From: Heterobasidion occidentale
Lineage: Eukaryota > Basidiomycota > Agaricomycetes > Russulales > Bondarzewiaceae
Direction: 5' to 3'
Assembly (NCBI GenBank): GCA_039111635.1
Contig: JBCAQO010000003.1
Location: 3,410,001-3,474,000, forward strand
Length of the DNA stretch: 64,000 nucleotides
The position numbers and the translations under genes are program-made. Below, one piece after another: positions 46,042 to 58,384 of this stretch; positions within the stretch are counted from its first letter, which is position 1, and every line of letters begins with the position of its first letter. Below the pieces are notes generated by a model. That model searched no databases. It worked only from the letters and a program-made list of their open reading frames with translations, and was not told where the DNA came from.

Positions 46042-47270
46042 AGGTACGCACCGTCGTCTCTTGCCTGATTTCCCTCTCGTTTCCCTTCCTTTTTTGTTCT
46101 GCCAACCCCTTATTCATGCCCCAAACGACTTCCGAGTCGTCGCCATCGATTACATGCCCCCGCAGAGCTCTCCTTGACCTTCCCTTTTGTGATATCCCTG
46201 ATTATTTCTTGCTCATTGCTTGTGTGCTCGGATCGATGAGGGAAGAGAGTCTTCTAGATGAGACTGACACTGTTTGTTTGTCGTACAGCTCCTACACGGC
46301 CGTGCTTGGCTCGTCGCCGACCTTGGATCTGGTGGACTGGAGCAGAATGCTGCTTGCAGTCATTATGTAAGATCGTCGTCGTCGTTCACCAGCTCACCGC
46401 CGCCGTGAAGACCTCTCGCACTCGTATTCCCCTTATTCACAATCTTTTCGAAATCGCATCTCCTGTGTCCAATTCCCATAGAGTTGTATAAGCATTTCTT
46501 CTATTATTTTTCTTGGCGGACCAAAATATGATAAATATCTACAAAACCCAGTGCGCTGAACAAGAATGAGCTATATCTCGCGTTTCCTGGGCGCTATTTC
46601 TCTCTTTCAGAGGGAAGAGTAATGGAGTGATCGTGTTGACCAGACGTAGTTTATACTCAGTGTGCATCGCTCCCAGTTCGAGTTCCCTGTACCGCACTCC
46701 GAGTCTCTTACGCAGACCGATGATAGACAGCCTGCATTGGTAGTACACGTTTCGCTGCCCCCCAATTACGCAACAGCCTTGCAAGAACGAGCGAGCCCCT
46801 ATGTTAAAGCTGCAGAGTTTGTCTGCTCGTCAACACGTCTATGGTTATAGAGGCAGACGAAGCGGACACCCAGAGTCGGTCGCTCTGCTTGTCGCGTTGA
46901 CGAACAAACAGACCAAACGGCGGTGTTTAGCTCATCGGCGGTGTCGAGGGAGCACTTGATGGCCGGGGGCCAGTCAAACTGCCAGGGACTGCAGGCCCCA
47001 GCCCCGTCGATGGAGGTTGAGAAGGCGTGAACAGGCACGCAAGCAAGCAAGACGGAAAAAAGGAGGGTTAGCACCTGCAAATACCCACACAAAGCGGACG
47101 AGGGCAGCGAGAGAGGTGGCCAGACTGAGCAGATGCCACGGCAGGGACGGAGACGATCTTGAACAACGAATCCGCAGATGACACATATGTTAGAACATGG
47201 GCGACTTAACGTCCAGAAAAAAGTACGTACATAGACATCGTAAATGGGTTTGACGTGAAGCTTGAATGCC
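46042..47270 (+). repeat. Array spacer type B, copy 2
   Basis: Counterpart of 37264-38480, with few substitutions over 1.2 kb, for example GTGTGCTCGGATCGATGAGG and GAGCGAGCCCCTATGTTAAAG. This is the strongest sign of recent duplication or conversion in the array. Confidence 0.75.
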
Positions 47271-48528
47271 CTGTGAACCGAGCAGGCTCAGGCTTGAGTC
47301 TTGAACAACGTCTTCGTTCGTGTGCTTCCGACGGCGGACACAAGATCGCAATAGACCGCAAGTCCCAGGCCGGCACCATTCGAGTGACAGGGGATTTCAC
47401 CCAACGACATGTAGCTCCGATGAGGACCGATAGAACATGGCCTCGCCACTCGAATATTCCGAATTGGGTGCCATAGATCAGGACTCTTGTTACTCATCGC
47501 GATAGTCAGCTCACCTGCCCTCTCAAACGCCGTAAATCCGGAGTCTACCACGCGACTTGACAAGAAGCTATGCTGCAAGTGAGGAAAGAAAAGGGAACAA
47601 ATAGATGCAAAGAAACATGCCTTGGTGTACCTGTGCACAGTTTGGGACAAGCGCATTGTGCTGGATCTCAGAAGCGGCTAGAAGATCGGAGTTTCAAAGG
47701 CAATTGGTTCTTCATGATGCCGTTCACGATGGCAAATCCCAAAATCAAGCGCCCTGATGCACCTACAACATTGGGAAATAAGGCCTAAATTAAATTATCG
47801 ACCGGGGGCAGTATTGGCGCGAGAAACAAGGCAACTGGGTAGGTGGAAGGCTCCTCGTATGTCGGGCCAAAGATGGATGGAATAGACATCTCATCTTCAA
47901 GGATGGCTTGACGAAGACTGACTGACGGCTGCGTCGAACAAAATTACCAAAAATGGGCCCCAAGCGACAGTGTAAGCGGGCTCCCGCAAAGTGGGTAAAT
48001 TCCTCATCGTGCTCGCTTTGTCCCGAATGGCTCACCGCCGCCATCAGGAGTCCTGCGCCATCCCGACTTCAAAGCTCAAAGGTGAATCGATAACATACTA
48101 CAAACCTTAGAAATGCGGACCTATCTGATCTCTTGAACACGTCCTTAATCTCAAGCAATGGGCATGAGGCAGCATTCGCTTGATGCACACGGCGGCGTGA
48201 GCTGTGCTCAGTGTGTAATAAGCACTGATCCATAGGGCTCCGCCTTCGAACAATGGTGAGGCCATGCTCCTGGTTCCGAAGCCAAACCTATGAGGCGACA
48301 GAAATACGGCTGTACGGCATCAGTACGACATCAAAGAACAAGGCATGGTGCGCGCACCGTGGAATCGTGCGAGAAGTCAATTAGCGCTCACTGCGAGGGG
48401 GTATATCTAGATGGCCTGACGAGGAGAGGAGCCTAGCAATTGGCAGCTCCTTCGAGCCTCATCAGATCTTCCTCACCATTCACCAGTCGGTGTACAAACC
48501 TCTACATACCTCTCCAAACACGACAAGC

Positions 48529-50151
48529 ATGTCGCATTACGGGTCCAGCTGGCCTTCCTGGACTCAGGAAGAACTATCGAGTGCGTACATATTCCTAAGG
48601 AATGAATTTAGTGACGAGAGTTGAGCACAGCTCCTGGCGCGGGGCCCTCAGGGTCCCGAGACAACAACAACGAGCAGGAGCTCAATATTGAGCCGGCGGT
48701 AAGCTGCCTTTCGTTCTGTCGACGATACCACTCACGAACCGCTCCTCTTTACTGTCAGGACACGTATGGAGCGCGCAGCTGCGGGGGGCTTTATGTCCCA
48801 CAAAACATGACTGGGAACGTCCAGCCCTTTGCCGCGCGCATGCGCTTCATGTCGCACGACACGGCCTCACATTTCCCTGCCGCGTCTACCCACCCCGCCC
48901 CATCATTTGCCGCTCCCCTCTTCTCGTTCCCCGCCCACATCCCCTTCGCCCTGCCTACTTGGGCATCCGCCTCAATGCCGGGACTAGGCCCCCATCACTG
49001 GGTAACACATGCGCCCGCACCGACGGCCATGCCTGTCCCTGACGTACCGATAGGGCCGCTCAGTGCCGTCCCAGAGGAACCCCCATCCCCCGGCTACCCC
49101 CACTGCGGTCCCCACCACCGTCGCACCTGCCGCCCCCGCCACTCCAACCATTCCCATCGCCCCCGCCACCGATGCTGCCCCCACCTCCGACGCCATTTCA
49201 ATGGCACGCGTCACACCGACCGACGCCCAACGGTCGACAGACTCGACGCTTGAAGGTGCCGTGAGGCCTTTCACGGGCCCTTGGGCGGCCATGGCGCGCA
49301 TGATCACCGCGGCGCGCCTAGACCCGCGGTGGGACCCGTCGGTATTACGGCGGGAGACGAGAAAGCGCGAGGCGGACGCGGAGGAGGCGCCGTCGCCGAA
49401 GAGGGCGAGGATGGAGGAGGGACTGGGAGAGGCGGCTGTCGGGGCGCGCGCGGTGAGGGGAACGAGGGAGGGTGAAGGGGAAGGAGGCGAGGTGATGGAG
49501 ACGGAGATTGGGACCGGTGCGGGGACCGAGGGGACTTGGTCCTTGGAGAGCAGGTTCGGGCCTATCGCGCCCATGCCTGCCCCGGGACCAGTCGAGGCAA
49601 CTAGAGGGCTGCACTCGATACTTGTGGTCGTACCACAGGTCGACGGTAACGCCCTCTACCAACACAACCATACATCAACAACGTCTACCCACAGGGTGGA
49701 CAACCCCGCAGGTGAGTTCGTCATCGAGCCTGTACCGGTGCCTAGCGGAGGGCCTTCAACGCCGACACCTGCGGAGGACCAGGAAGAGGCCGGCGAGCCT
49801 CACGAGGACGATGATCACGACGAGGACCAGCTCAGGCTCGGAGACGAGACCACTCTGAGTCAGCGCGAGGCCGCCGTGATCATCGACGAGAACGTCTACG
49901 GTGGGGACGTCATGCGTTGCGTACCGTGCAACAAGACATTCCGCCGTAAGTACGACCGCAGGCGACACGTCGTCACCGTCCACTACCTTGGCAAGTTCCC
50001 GTGCGACTGGTGCGAGCTGTACTTCTACGCGCGCCGCGATGGCATCACTCGGCATAAGAAGGGGAACTGCCCGGCCAGGGACTTCGAGGATCGACACGAA
50101 CCCATGGAGATGGTTCATGGCCTGGGTGAATGGGCCTCGTCGTGGCGGTAA
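48529..50151 (+). pseudogene. Two-zinc-finger protein, array copy 4 (two frame breaks)
   Basis: Exons 48529-48580 (52 nt), 48631-48698 (68 nt), 48759-50151. Exon 1 reads MSHYGSSWPSWTQEELS. The first break is at CCCCCGG near 49092, in the Pro-rich region; the frame open from 49063 then covers DAISMARVTPTDAQRS, PSPKRARMEE and both complete fingers (CVPC...HVVTVH; CDWCELYFYARRDGITRH). A second, two-base loss near 50098 (GACACGAACCC against GACACACCAACCC in copy 3) replaces the usual WFMAWVNGPRRGGKRRRG tail with EMVHGLGEWASSWR. The basic C-terminal tail is therefore lost even if the first break is an error. Confidence 0.75.
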
Positions 50152-51960
50152 GCGGAGGAGGGGCACGGCAGGATCGTCGGCGAAGGCGAGCTCAAGCTGA
50201 AGGTACGCACCGTCGTCTCTTGCCTGATTTCCCTCTCGTTTCCTTTCCTTTTGTGTTCTGCCCACTCCTACGTGTTCACGCTCCACACCACTTCCGAGTC
50301 GTCGCCATCGATTACATGCCCCCGCAGAGCTCGCCTTGACCTTCCCTTTCGCGATATCCCTGATTATTTCTTGCCCATTGCTTGTGCGCTCGGATCGATG
50401 AGGGAGACGAGTGTCTAAGATGAAACTGACTCTGTTTGTTTGTAGTAGAGCTCCTACACGACCGTGCTTGGTTCGTCGCCGATCTCGAACCTGGTGGACT
50501 GAAGCAGACTGGATCTGGGCGATCCGCATGCCGCCTGTAGTCGTTATGTAAGGCGGTCGTCGAGCATGCAGGAAGGCCTCTCGCACTCGTATTCCCCCCT
50601 TTTGCACAATGTTTTCGAAATCGCATCTCATGTAGCTGTGTCCAATCTCCATAGAGTTGTATTTGTGATTTCTTCTATTATTTTCTCAGCGACCAAAATT
50701 TGATAAATATTCACAAAACCCGGATGCACTGAACAAGATCGAGCTGTACCGCACATTTCCTGGGCGCCGTCCCTCTCATTCAAAGGGAAGAGTAATTGAG
50801 TGACCCTGTTGACAAGATGTAGTTTTCATTCATTGTGCGTTGCTCGCAGTGTGAATTCACCATACCGTCCACCGAGTCTCCTACGCAAACCTAGGACAGA
50901 CAGGCTTAGTCCACATTTTCTCGCCCACCAAATCCGTGACGGCCTTGCAAGAACGAGCGAGCACCTATATCACAGCTGCAGAGTTTGTCTTCTCGCCGAC
51001 GGGTCTATGATTACAAAGGAGACCAAGCAGACGGTCGCTTTGCTTGAACAGGCCAAACAGCAGTGTTGAGCTCATCAGTGGCGCCATGTCGATGTAGGGA
51101 GCACCAGAAGGCAAGGAACCAGAAAGAGCGTCAGAGAGTGCAGACCCCTAGCGCCCAGTGGCATAGCCATGTCAATGTCTGCACGCGTGGATACAGTCAA
51201 CGACGTGCTCCAATAGGCGGCGTCCCGCTACTCAGCAGCAGAAGATATTCATTCTGACCGAAGTAGAACTGGAGAGCCAAACTGCTCCTGTTCCACAGGC
51301 GGAGGGACTTCGGAGGTGACATCAGGCATCTACGGACGTTGCAAGCAGAGCTCGCGAGCCTCACGATTATGAGCGCGAGGTGCGCCGACTGTGGCTCGAG
51401 ACGGCGATGTGATTTGGACCACAAGACAATGCAATATAAGGGAGGAGACTCGTTGCGTTACACCGTGTGCAACACAGCCTAGTGGAGATATCACCAGAGT
51501 CATGAGTATCCACTGCGCAGGCCGTCTTTGCGTGTCCGCCGCTATAGGTCTCGCCTGAGTGCTGTCTCGCGTCGCGCCTAGCGGAAGCAGCGTAGTGACG
51601 CGAAGAAGAAGTCGCTAATGGAGACGTTCCCGAAAACATCGTGCAAGTTGCGCGAGAGGACAAGCGCGGCTTGAGTGATTTGTTCGGTCTATGATCGCCG
51701 CCGAGGCGTTGAACACAGGGACTGCAGATTACGACGAAAGCGGGCATGCGAGCGAGCAAGGGAAAAAAAAGGAAGGTTAGCACCTGTAAATACTACACAA
51801 AGCGATTGAACGAGGGCAGTGAGAAAGATGGCTAAACTGGGCAGAAGCGACGGCTGGGACGGAGATGACCTTGAACATCGGATCCGCAGATGGCACAGAG
51901 GTTAGAACATAGATGATTTGACGTCCATAACAAAGGTACGTACGGTTTGAGGTGAAGCTC
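50152..51960 (+). repeat. Array spacer type B, long variant
   Basis: Begins like the other B spacers (GGTACGCACCGTCGTCTCTTGCC). It diverges after about 50560 and carries an extra 51060-51800 stretch whose counterpart is found only in the inverted unit (TAGCGGGATGCCGCCTGTCGG at 59180 against the reverse complement at 51215-51240). Confidence 0.6.
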
Positions 51961-53236
51961 GGATGCCTTGTGAACCGAGTAGGTTCAGGGCTTGAGACTT
52001 GAGACTTCAACAGCGTCTTCGTTCGTGTGCTTCCGACGACGGACACAAGATAGCAATAGACACGTGCGAGTCCCAGGCCGGCGCCGTTCAAGTGACAAAT
52101 TTTTTTTACTCAACGACACGTAGCTCCGACGACGACCGATGGAACATACGGGGACCCATATATGGCCTTGCCACTCGAATATACCGAATTGGGTGCCATG
52201 GATCAGATCTCTTGTTACCCATCGCGACAGTCGGCTCACCTTCCCTCTCAAACGCCGTCAATCCCGATTCTGCCTTGCGACTTGACAAGAAGCTATGCTG
52301 CAAGTGGATAAAAAAAAAGTAAACAAACAGAGGTAGAGAAATGTGCCTGAAGGACCCTGCTAAGTGTGCACAATTGAGGACACGCGCAGCATGTTGATCT
52401 CATAAGCGGCTAGAAGATGCGAAGTTCGAAGGCGGGTGATTTGCCATGATACCCTTCGCGATGTCACTATCCCTAAAATCAGGCGCCCTGATGCGCCTAC
52501 AACCTTGAGGTCTCATTTGAATTATCCAGACCGGAGACAGTATTGGCGCCAGAATTCAGGCGAGAGGGATTCAAGACCACCCTCGTATAGAGGGTCAGAT
52601 ATGGACGAAATAGATATCTGGTCTTCGAGGATCGCTGGATGAAGACCGACTGACGGCCGAGTCGAAGGGATAGCTACAATTGGGCCCCATACACCATTGT
52701 AAGCACGCTCCCATAGCGTGTGTGAATTCTTCGTCGCTTGCTTTGTACCGAATGACTTGCTCCCGCCATCAGAAGATCTGCACCACGCCGAATTCAATGT
52801 TTAGATGCGTACGATAACATAAAACGCACCCCAGAACGCGGACCCGCCTGATCGCTTGAACACGTCCTCATCCCCAAGCGTGGGCATGAGGCAGAATTCA
52901 CTTTGCGCACACGACGCTGTGAGAGGCTGTGCTCAGTGCGTAATAAACAGTGATCCATAGGGCGCCGCCTTCGAACAATGACGAGGCCATGCTCCTGGTT
53001 CCGAGGGCAAACCTACGAGGCGACATAATACGGCATCAAAAAACAAGGCATCGTACTCGCAGTGGAATAGTGCGAGAAGGCAGTTAGCGCTCACTGTGAG
53101 GAGGGTATATCTAGATGGCCTGACGAGGGAAGGAGGCTAACAATCGACTGCACCTTCGAGCCTCCCAAGTTCTCCCTCACCAATCATCAGTCGACTTACA
53201 GACCTCCCAACACTTCCTCGGACGCGACAAGCCAGC

Positions 53237-54900
53237 ATGTCGCGCTACTCACCCGGCCGGTCTTCCTGGACTCAGGAAGAATCATCCAGTGCGTACATAT
53301 TCCTGAGAGCTGAATGGTCGAGTGACGAGATTCGTGCACAGCTCCTGGCGCGGGACCCTCAGGGTCCCGATACAGCAATGATGAGCAAGAGCACAACATT
53401 GATCCAGCGGTAAGATGTCTTTCGTTCTGATATGTCGACTGTGCCACTCACGATGCCCTCCTTCTCACTGACAGGACGCGTATGTCGCGCGTAGCCGCAA
53501 GGGACTATATGTCCCACAAAACATATCTGGGCACGTCCAGCCCTTTGCCGCGCACACGCGCTTCAGGTCCTACGACGCGACCTCGCATTTCCCCGTCTTG
53601 TTCGCCCACCCCGCCCCTTCATTCGGCACTCTCCCGACCCCATTCCCCGCCCCCATCCCCTTCGCCTTGCCCACATGGGCCTCCATATCAACGCCGGTGA
53701 CGGCCACACAACTCCGGGAAGAGCATGCGCCCTCACCGACGCCCACGCCCGTCTTTGAGATGCCGACAGTGCCACTCAGCCCCGCTCCCACCGCACCTCC
53801 TGCTCCCGCCACCCCCTGCTCCCGCCGCACCTCCCCCTACCGCCGTCCCCGCCGCCCCCATTGCCCCCGCCCCCACCCCCGCCTCTGAGGCTATTTCAAT
53901 GACGTGCGTCACCCCGACCTCCGCCCAACGGTCGACGTACTCGGCGCTCGAAGGCGCCGTGAGGCTCTTCACCGGCCCTTGGGCCGACATGGCGCGCACA
54001 ATCACCGCGGCGCGCCTCGATCCGCGGTGGGACCCGTCGATCTTGCAGAGGGAGACCAGGAAGCGCGAGGCGAATGTGGAGGAGGCGCCGCTGCCGAAGA
54101 GGGCGAGGATAGAGGAAGGGCTGGGAGAGGCGACTGTCGGGGCGAGCGCGGTGGGGAGCACGAGGGAGAGTGAAAGGGAGGATTTCGAGGTGATGGAGGT
54201 GGAGATTGGGACTGGTGCGGGGGCCGAGGGGAGCGAGGGAACTTGGTCCTCGGAGGGCGGGTTCGGGGGCATCGCGCCCATGCCTGCCCCGAGGCCGGTC
54301 GAGGCAGCTGTGGGGCTGCTCCCGACACTTGTGGTCGTACCACAGGTCGACGGTAACGCCCTCTACCATCACAACGATATATCAACAACGTCCACCCACA
54401 GGGTGGACAACCCCGCAGGTGAGCCCGTTATCGAGCCTGTACCGGTGCCAAGCGGAGGGCCTTCGACATCGACACCTGCGGAGGACCAGGAAGAGGCCAG
54501 CGAGCCTATCGAGGACGAGGACGACGAGGACCAACTCAGGCTCGGAGACGAGACCACCCTGAGCCAGCGCGAGGCCGCCGTGATCATCGACGAGAACATC
54601 TACGGCGGAGACATCATGCGTTGCGTACCGTGCAACAAAACCTTCCGCCGTAAGTACGACCGCAGGCGACACGTAGTCACCGTCCACTACCTGGGCAAGT
54701 TCCCATGCGACTGGTGCGACATGTTCTTCTACGCGCGCCGCGATGGGGTCACTCGGCACAAGAAGGGGCCCTGCCCGGCCAGGGACTTCGAGGATCGGCA
54801 CACGAACCCATGGAGATGGTTCATGGCCTGGGTGAACGGACCTCGTCGAGGCGGTAAGCGGAGGAGGGGCACGGCGGGATTGTCGGCGAAGGCGAGCTGA
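53237..54900 (+). pseudogene. Two-zinc-finger protein, array copy 5 (one frame break)
   Basis: Exons 53237-53288 (52 nt), 53342-53409 (68 nt), 53475-54900. Exon 1 reads MSRYSPGRSSWTQEESS. After the exon 3 start (DAYVARSRKGLYVPQNISG) the frame changes near 53817 in a C-rich tract. From there a single frame (from 53725) is open to the stop at 54900, covering AISMTCVTPTSAQRS, the NLS-like PLPKRARIEE, the acidic EDEDDEDQLRLGDE segment, both fingers (CVPC...HVVTVH; CDWCDMFFYARRDGVTRH) and the basic tail. Of the direct copies this has the longest uninterrupted 3' frame. If the C-run break is an error this would be the best candidate for a working gene. Confidence 0.78.
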
Positions 54901-56253
54901 AGGTACGCACCGTTTTCTCGCGCCGCTTTCGTTCCCTCCTTCTTCCCTTTTGTTCTCCACCCGCCCTAGCTTACGATTTCACGCCCCACACGGCTTTCGG
55001 GACGTCGCCATCGATTATACGTCTCCGTTCACCTTCCCTTTCGCGACATCCCTCCTCGTTTCTTGCCCATTGCTTTGTCCTCGGATCGATGAGGGTGAGA
55101 AGTGCTCCAGATGAAGCTGACGTCGTATGTTCCTCGCAGAGATATCGTTCCGCGGCCCATTGTCGCACGACGTTGCTTGGGCAGTCATCGCTGTCGTCGT
55201 CGATGTGAGCTCAGCGCTCAGCAGGAGGATGTATGGTCGTTATGTAAGGCGGCCGTCCGGGATCAAGCTCTTCTTCGCTGTTCAGCGGCACCAGCTCCGC
55301 TTCACATCCCCCTCCCCCCTTTTCCTCGATGTTCTCACAATCACAACTTGTGTAGCCTCTTCCATATCCATAGATTTCTATTTATCCTCCCCAGCCAGGA
55401 TCCCAAGAATATATTCACAGCTTAAAACATTTTCTTGTGCAGTGAAGGCAGTGCAGCTGCGTTTCGTGTTTCCTGAGTTCCTCTGTGCAATTCCTCTATG
55501 CCGATCGGGGCATGTTGGTCTCTGGCATGTGGCGGTCCCCTTGATCTTTACAGTAAGCGCCGCGCAGGACGACGCGCCGTTTATCCTGAGAGGAAAGCAT
55601 CCTTCGACCCCAACAGCTTTCAAGAAGAAGCACGGCGCGCCGGTGTCATGCAGTGTGCCAGACTGCCAGGAGTACTCTCCCGCGCGGACCGACGACGGAC
55701 GCGCGTGTTCGACGACGCCCCGTCCCCGGCCAGCTCCGCGACAGACCTGAGCAGCGTCGATCGTGCAGCGTCGCACGAAGGAGGAGCGTCCCACTGGCAG
55801 TCAAAGGATCCGCAAGTGTCTGCACCAGGCGACGGGCGTCCGGCGTGCTCGCCCTTCCACCTTCTGCTCAGGTAGGTTCCTTAGCTAGGTGCACGCCAAA
55901 GCCGCGAATCACGCAGAGACGGGGGAAAGAATTGATGGCGAGAGAAGGAAAGAAAAAGTGAAAAAAACAGCTGATAAAAGAAAAGGAATGAAAAAGAAAA
56001 AGAGTCGAGCGAAGACGGAAGACGAACGACAGAAAGACGAAAAAACAAGCAAGAACAGGTAAAGAAAAAAAGCCGCTGCTGACCGGGTACGGACCAGGCG
56101 GTCTGGGGACGAGAGTACGCTACATACACACACACACGCACGTCGCGACTGCCTACACGCTACTTACACACAACACACGGCAGACGGATACACACACCCC
56201 CACGCCCGCGCCCGCGCGAGCCCACCCAACCCCATCCCACCCACTGCGTCCTT
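54901..56253. other. End of direct array and 3' flank of SH3 gene
   Basis: 54901-55400 is a shortened B spacer (GGTACGCACCG, CTCGGATCGATGAGGGTGAG, then CTTTTCCTCGATGTTCTCAC). Beyond 55400 the similarity fades; plus-strand frames around 55450-55870 have no recognised domain. 55915-56080 is A/G-rich (T/C-rich on the coding strand of the SH3 gene), consistent with its 3' UTR, and a short CA repeat lies at 56127-56140. Confidence 0.5.
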
Positions 56254-57969
56254 TCACTCGCTCCCATCCCCCTCGTCTCCCTCTCCATCAAGCCGCACGA
56301 CCTCCAAATACCCCTCGGGCACCAGCGCATGCCCCCCGCCCTCCGCGCGCGCGCGCTCCACCACCGCCCAGCCAACCCCGCCCCCGCGCCCGACAACACG
56401 CACCAGCTGGTCCTCCGCAAGCGCCATCTCCGCTGTGCCCTCCGGCTCGAACGCGTACAGCGCGCGGTACGTCCCCGGCAACAGCGGCCGCTCCGCGCCC
56501 CCGTCCTCCCCGTCCCCGTCCTCCCCATCCACGTACTCCCCGTCGTCCTCGTCATCCGCGTTCGACGCGTCGTCCGCATCAAAATAATCCGCCTCGTCGT
56601 CCGACGTCGCCCCCGACGCAGGCCCAGACCCGGACCCTAATCCAGACCCAGACCCAGAGGGGAACGCGAAGCTCGCATACGGGTCCGCAATCTCGCGCTC
56701 AGGCGACGCGACGTCAAAGTTGCGCGCAAAGTCTACCGGACTCGGGCCCGCGCCCGCGCCTCCTCCTGCATTACTTGCGCCCGCGCTAGCCGGTCCGTCC
56801 GCCGCGCGCCCCGCCCACCCGAGCGAGAGCCCGCCCCACCTGAACCCTCCCCATGCCCCGCTGCCGCTACCACCAGCGCCGCCGCCGCCGCCGCCGGTGC
56901 TGCTACCGGGCACGTCCGCGCCGTCGTCCTCGACGGACGAGCGCGAGGAGCGCGAGGACGCGGACCACGTCGACGCGGGGCGGTTGAGGCGGCGCGTCGC
57001 GCGCGGGGCGTCGGCGCCCTGCCCGCGGTGCCGCGCGTCCGCCGTGGGGAACGCAAAATCCCGGATCTTGACGAGCAGCGAGCGCCGCCCTGTCGCCGCC
57101 GCCGCCGGCGGTTCCGGGGCCGGCACTGCCTGCGCGGACGCCGAGGTTGGAGATGCGGTTGGTGTGGTGAGCGTGGAGAGCGCCGCGGTAGCAGGCGGCA
57201 TCGGCGTGAGAGGGTCGAGGGAGGCGTCGTCGGGCGCCGCGGCGGCGTCCAGGTCGATGGAGGGCCCCGCGGAGGGCGCGTTGGAGAAGCGGTGCGTGGC
57301 GGTGGACGGGGGGCGGGAGGAGCGGGTGGAGGCCGCGGCGGACGCACGGCGGCTGGCAGCGGGCGAGGGCGGGGCGGGGCGGTTGGAGGTGAGGGAGTCG
57401 CGGTGTGCGTGGGAGAGATTGGGGGGCGACGCGGCCGTGAGGATCATGGTGGTGTGTGTGGGCGTCGTGGGCGTCGGGACGGGCAGAGGGAGGGTCGTGG
57501 TCGTGATCGTGGGCTCCGCCGCGGTCGTGGACGTGGTTGCTGAGGAGGTTGCGCCCGTCGGAGTGGTGGGCGTCAGTGCGCTATTTGGAGATGCGGTGGT
57601 GCCGTTGGTGTTCGTAACGCCGCTCTGGGTCTGCGTGGGGGTCGGCTGCGTGGCAGAGGGCTTGCCGTTCGACCGCTGCGGGTGCTGTTGCGACATGCCG
57701 GCTGTAGATAGCGTCGCTGCGGACGACGCGTCGAGCGGGTCCCTGAGGCTCTTGCGTGGTGGGGGCGGGGGCTTGACTGCAAACTCGTGCGAGCCGGGGA
57801 CGGGTGGGGGGAGGAAGGAGGAGGAGGGGGAGGGGAAGGGCGAGGAGGACGGGCGGGAGTCGACCTGGACGGAGAGCGAGGGGCTGTCTGCGCGTGTGCG
57901 AGCTAAATCAGGCGCGGGCGCTGATGCCGAACCCAGCAGCAGACGCTTACCTTTTGCGTGCGTGGCCAT
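56254..57969 (-). CDS. SH3-domain adaptor, Nbp2/Skb5-like
   Basis: I favour the ATG at 57969 with a 19-nt first exon (57969-57951, MATHAK), a 63-nt GT-AG intron and exon 2 from 57887 to the stop at 56254, giving 550 residues. The frame also reads through the intron up to an ATG at 58317. A Ser/Thr/Pro-rich disordered half is followed by KIRDFAFPTADARHRGQG, the motif before the SH3 domain in the Nbp2 family, then an acidic stretch (DDEADYFDADDASNADDED). The C-terminal SH3 domain is complete: YRALYAFEPEGTAEMAL, AEDQLVRVVGR, GVGWAVVERA and HALVPEGYLEVV. In yeast, Nbp2 links the phosphatase Ptc1 to the HOG pathway; the same role here is inference. It is the single-copy gene between the direct array and the inverted unit. 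Confidence 0.82.
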   Translation of the reverse strand: MATHAKGKRLLLGSASAPAPDLARTRADSPSLSVQVDSRPSSSPFPSPSSSFLPPPVPGSHEFAVKPPPPPRKSLRDPLDASSAATLSTAGMSQQHPQRSNGKPSATQPTPTQTQSGVTNTNGTTASPNSALTPTTPTGATSSATTSTTAAEPTITTTTLPLPVPTPTTPTHTTMILTAASPPNLSHAHRDSLTSNRPAPPSPAASRRASAAASTRSSRPPSTATHRFSNAPSAGPSIDLDAAAAPDDASLDPLTPMPPATAALSTLTTPTASPTSASAQAVPAPEPPAAAATGRRSLLVKIRDFAFPTADARHRGQGADAPRATRRLNRPASTWSASSRSSRSSVEDDGADVPGSSTGGGGGGAGGSGSGAWGGFRWGGLSLGWAGRAADGPASAGASNAGGGAGAGPSPVDFARNFDVASPEREIADPYASFAFPSGSGSGLGSGSGPASGATSDDEADYFDADDASNADDEDDGEYVDGEDGDGEDGGAERPLLPGTYRALYAFEPEGTAEMALAEDQLVRVVGRGGGVGWAVVERARAEGGGHALVPEGYLEVVRLDGEGDEGDGSE

Positions 57970-58161
57970 TCTCGGCTGCAGTCCTGCGAACGAACGAACG
58001 AGTTGCAAACGTGTCGGCCAGCTGGCGACGGCGGTCTGTCGCGTGGTGCGGCCTTTTATTAGATTGCTCGGTCGGGGCGCGCGTGGTCGTGGTGTACAAG
58101 GGCAAGGTGGGTGCCCCGCGCCGTCGTTGCTGTCGTCGTCGTGGGCGTGCGGATGCTGGAG

Positions 58162-58194
58162 GTGGGTGTGGGCGTGGGCGTGGGCGTGGGCGTT
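58162..58194. repeat. GTGGGC hexamer repeat upstream of the SH3 gene
   Basis: Four to five copies of GTGGGC about 200 bp upstream of the preferred start codon. On the coding strand this is a GCCCAC repeat in the leader or promoter. If translation began at 58317 it would code for alternating Ala-His, which I consider unlikely. Confidence 0.6.
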
Positions 58195-58384
58195 GACGAC
58201 GGCGGCGAGGAGAAATTGCGGGCATGCCGACTCGCGGCGATCGGCGACTGCGGCGCTGCCCGGCCCCGCGCCACTCGTTGCCACCCGCTGCTCCGAGGCT
58301 CCGTCCACCAGCAACATTCTGCTCGACCATCGCTGCCCGAGAATCCTCGTGAATACCCTGCTCGGCGGCAGTCACCATGACCGT

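Larger units (their letters stand above)
33250..55400 (+). repeat. Tandem array of 4.2-4.7 kb units, each with a two-zinc-finger gene
   Basis: Exon 1 of the repeated gene starts at 35598, 39751, 44352, 48529 and 53237, i.e. 4153, 4601, 4177 and 4708 bp apart. The common upstream spacer (for example CGGCACCRTTCGAGTGACA and GACAAGAAGCTATGC blocks) occurs near 34460-34690, 38590-38820, 43270-43500, 47370-47570 and 52070-52300. Downstream spacers are of two kinds: 37270-38480 is almost identical to 46040-47270, and 50160-51960 is a longer variant. A sixth unit is inverted at 58385-61690. Confidence 0.85.

Noticed and set aside
51060..51800. Extra spacer segment as an independent transposon insertion
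   Set aside because: No terminal inverted repeats or target duplications are seen, and a counterpart exists in the inverted unit, so it is probably ancestral spacer lost elsewhere.
57970..58317. Upstream extension of the SH3 protein to an ATG at 58317
   Set aside because: The stretch contains a GTGGGC repeat giving Ala-His runs and no family similarity; a good ATG with a standard 63-nt intron lies at 57969. Kept only as an alternative.
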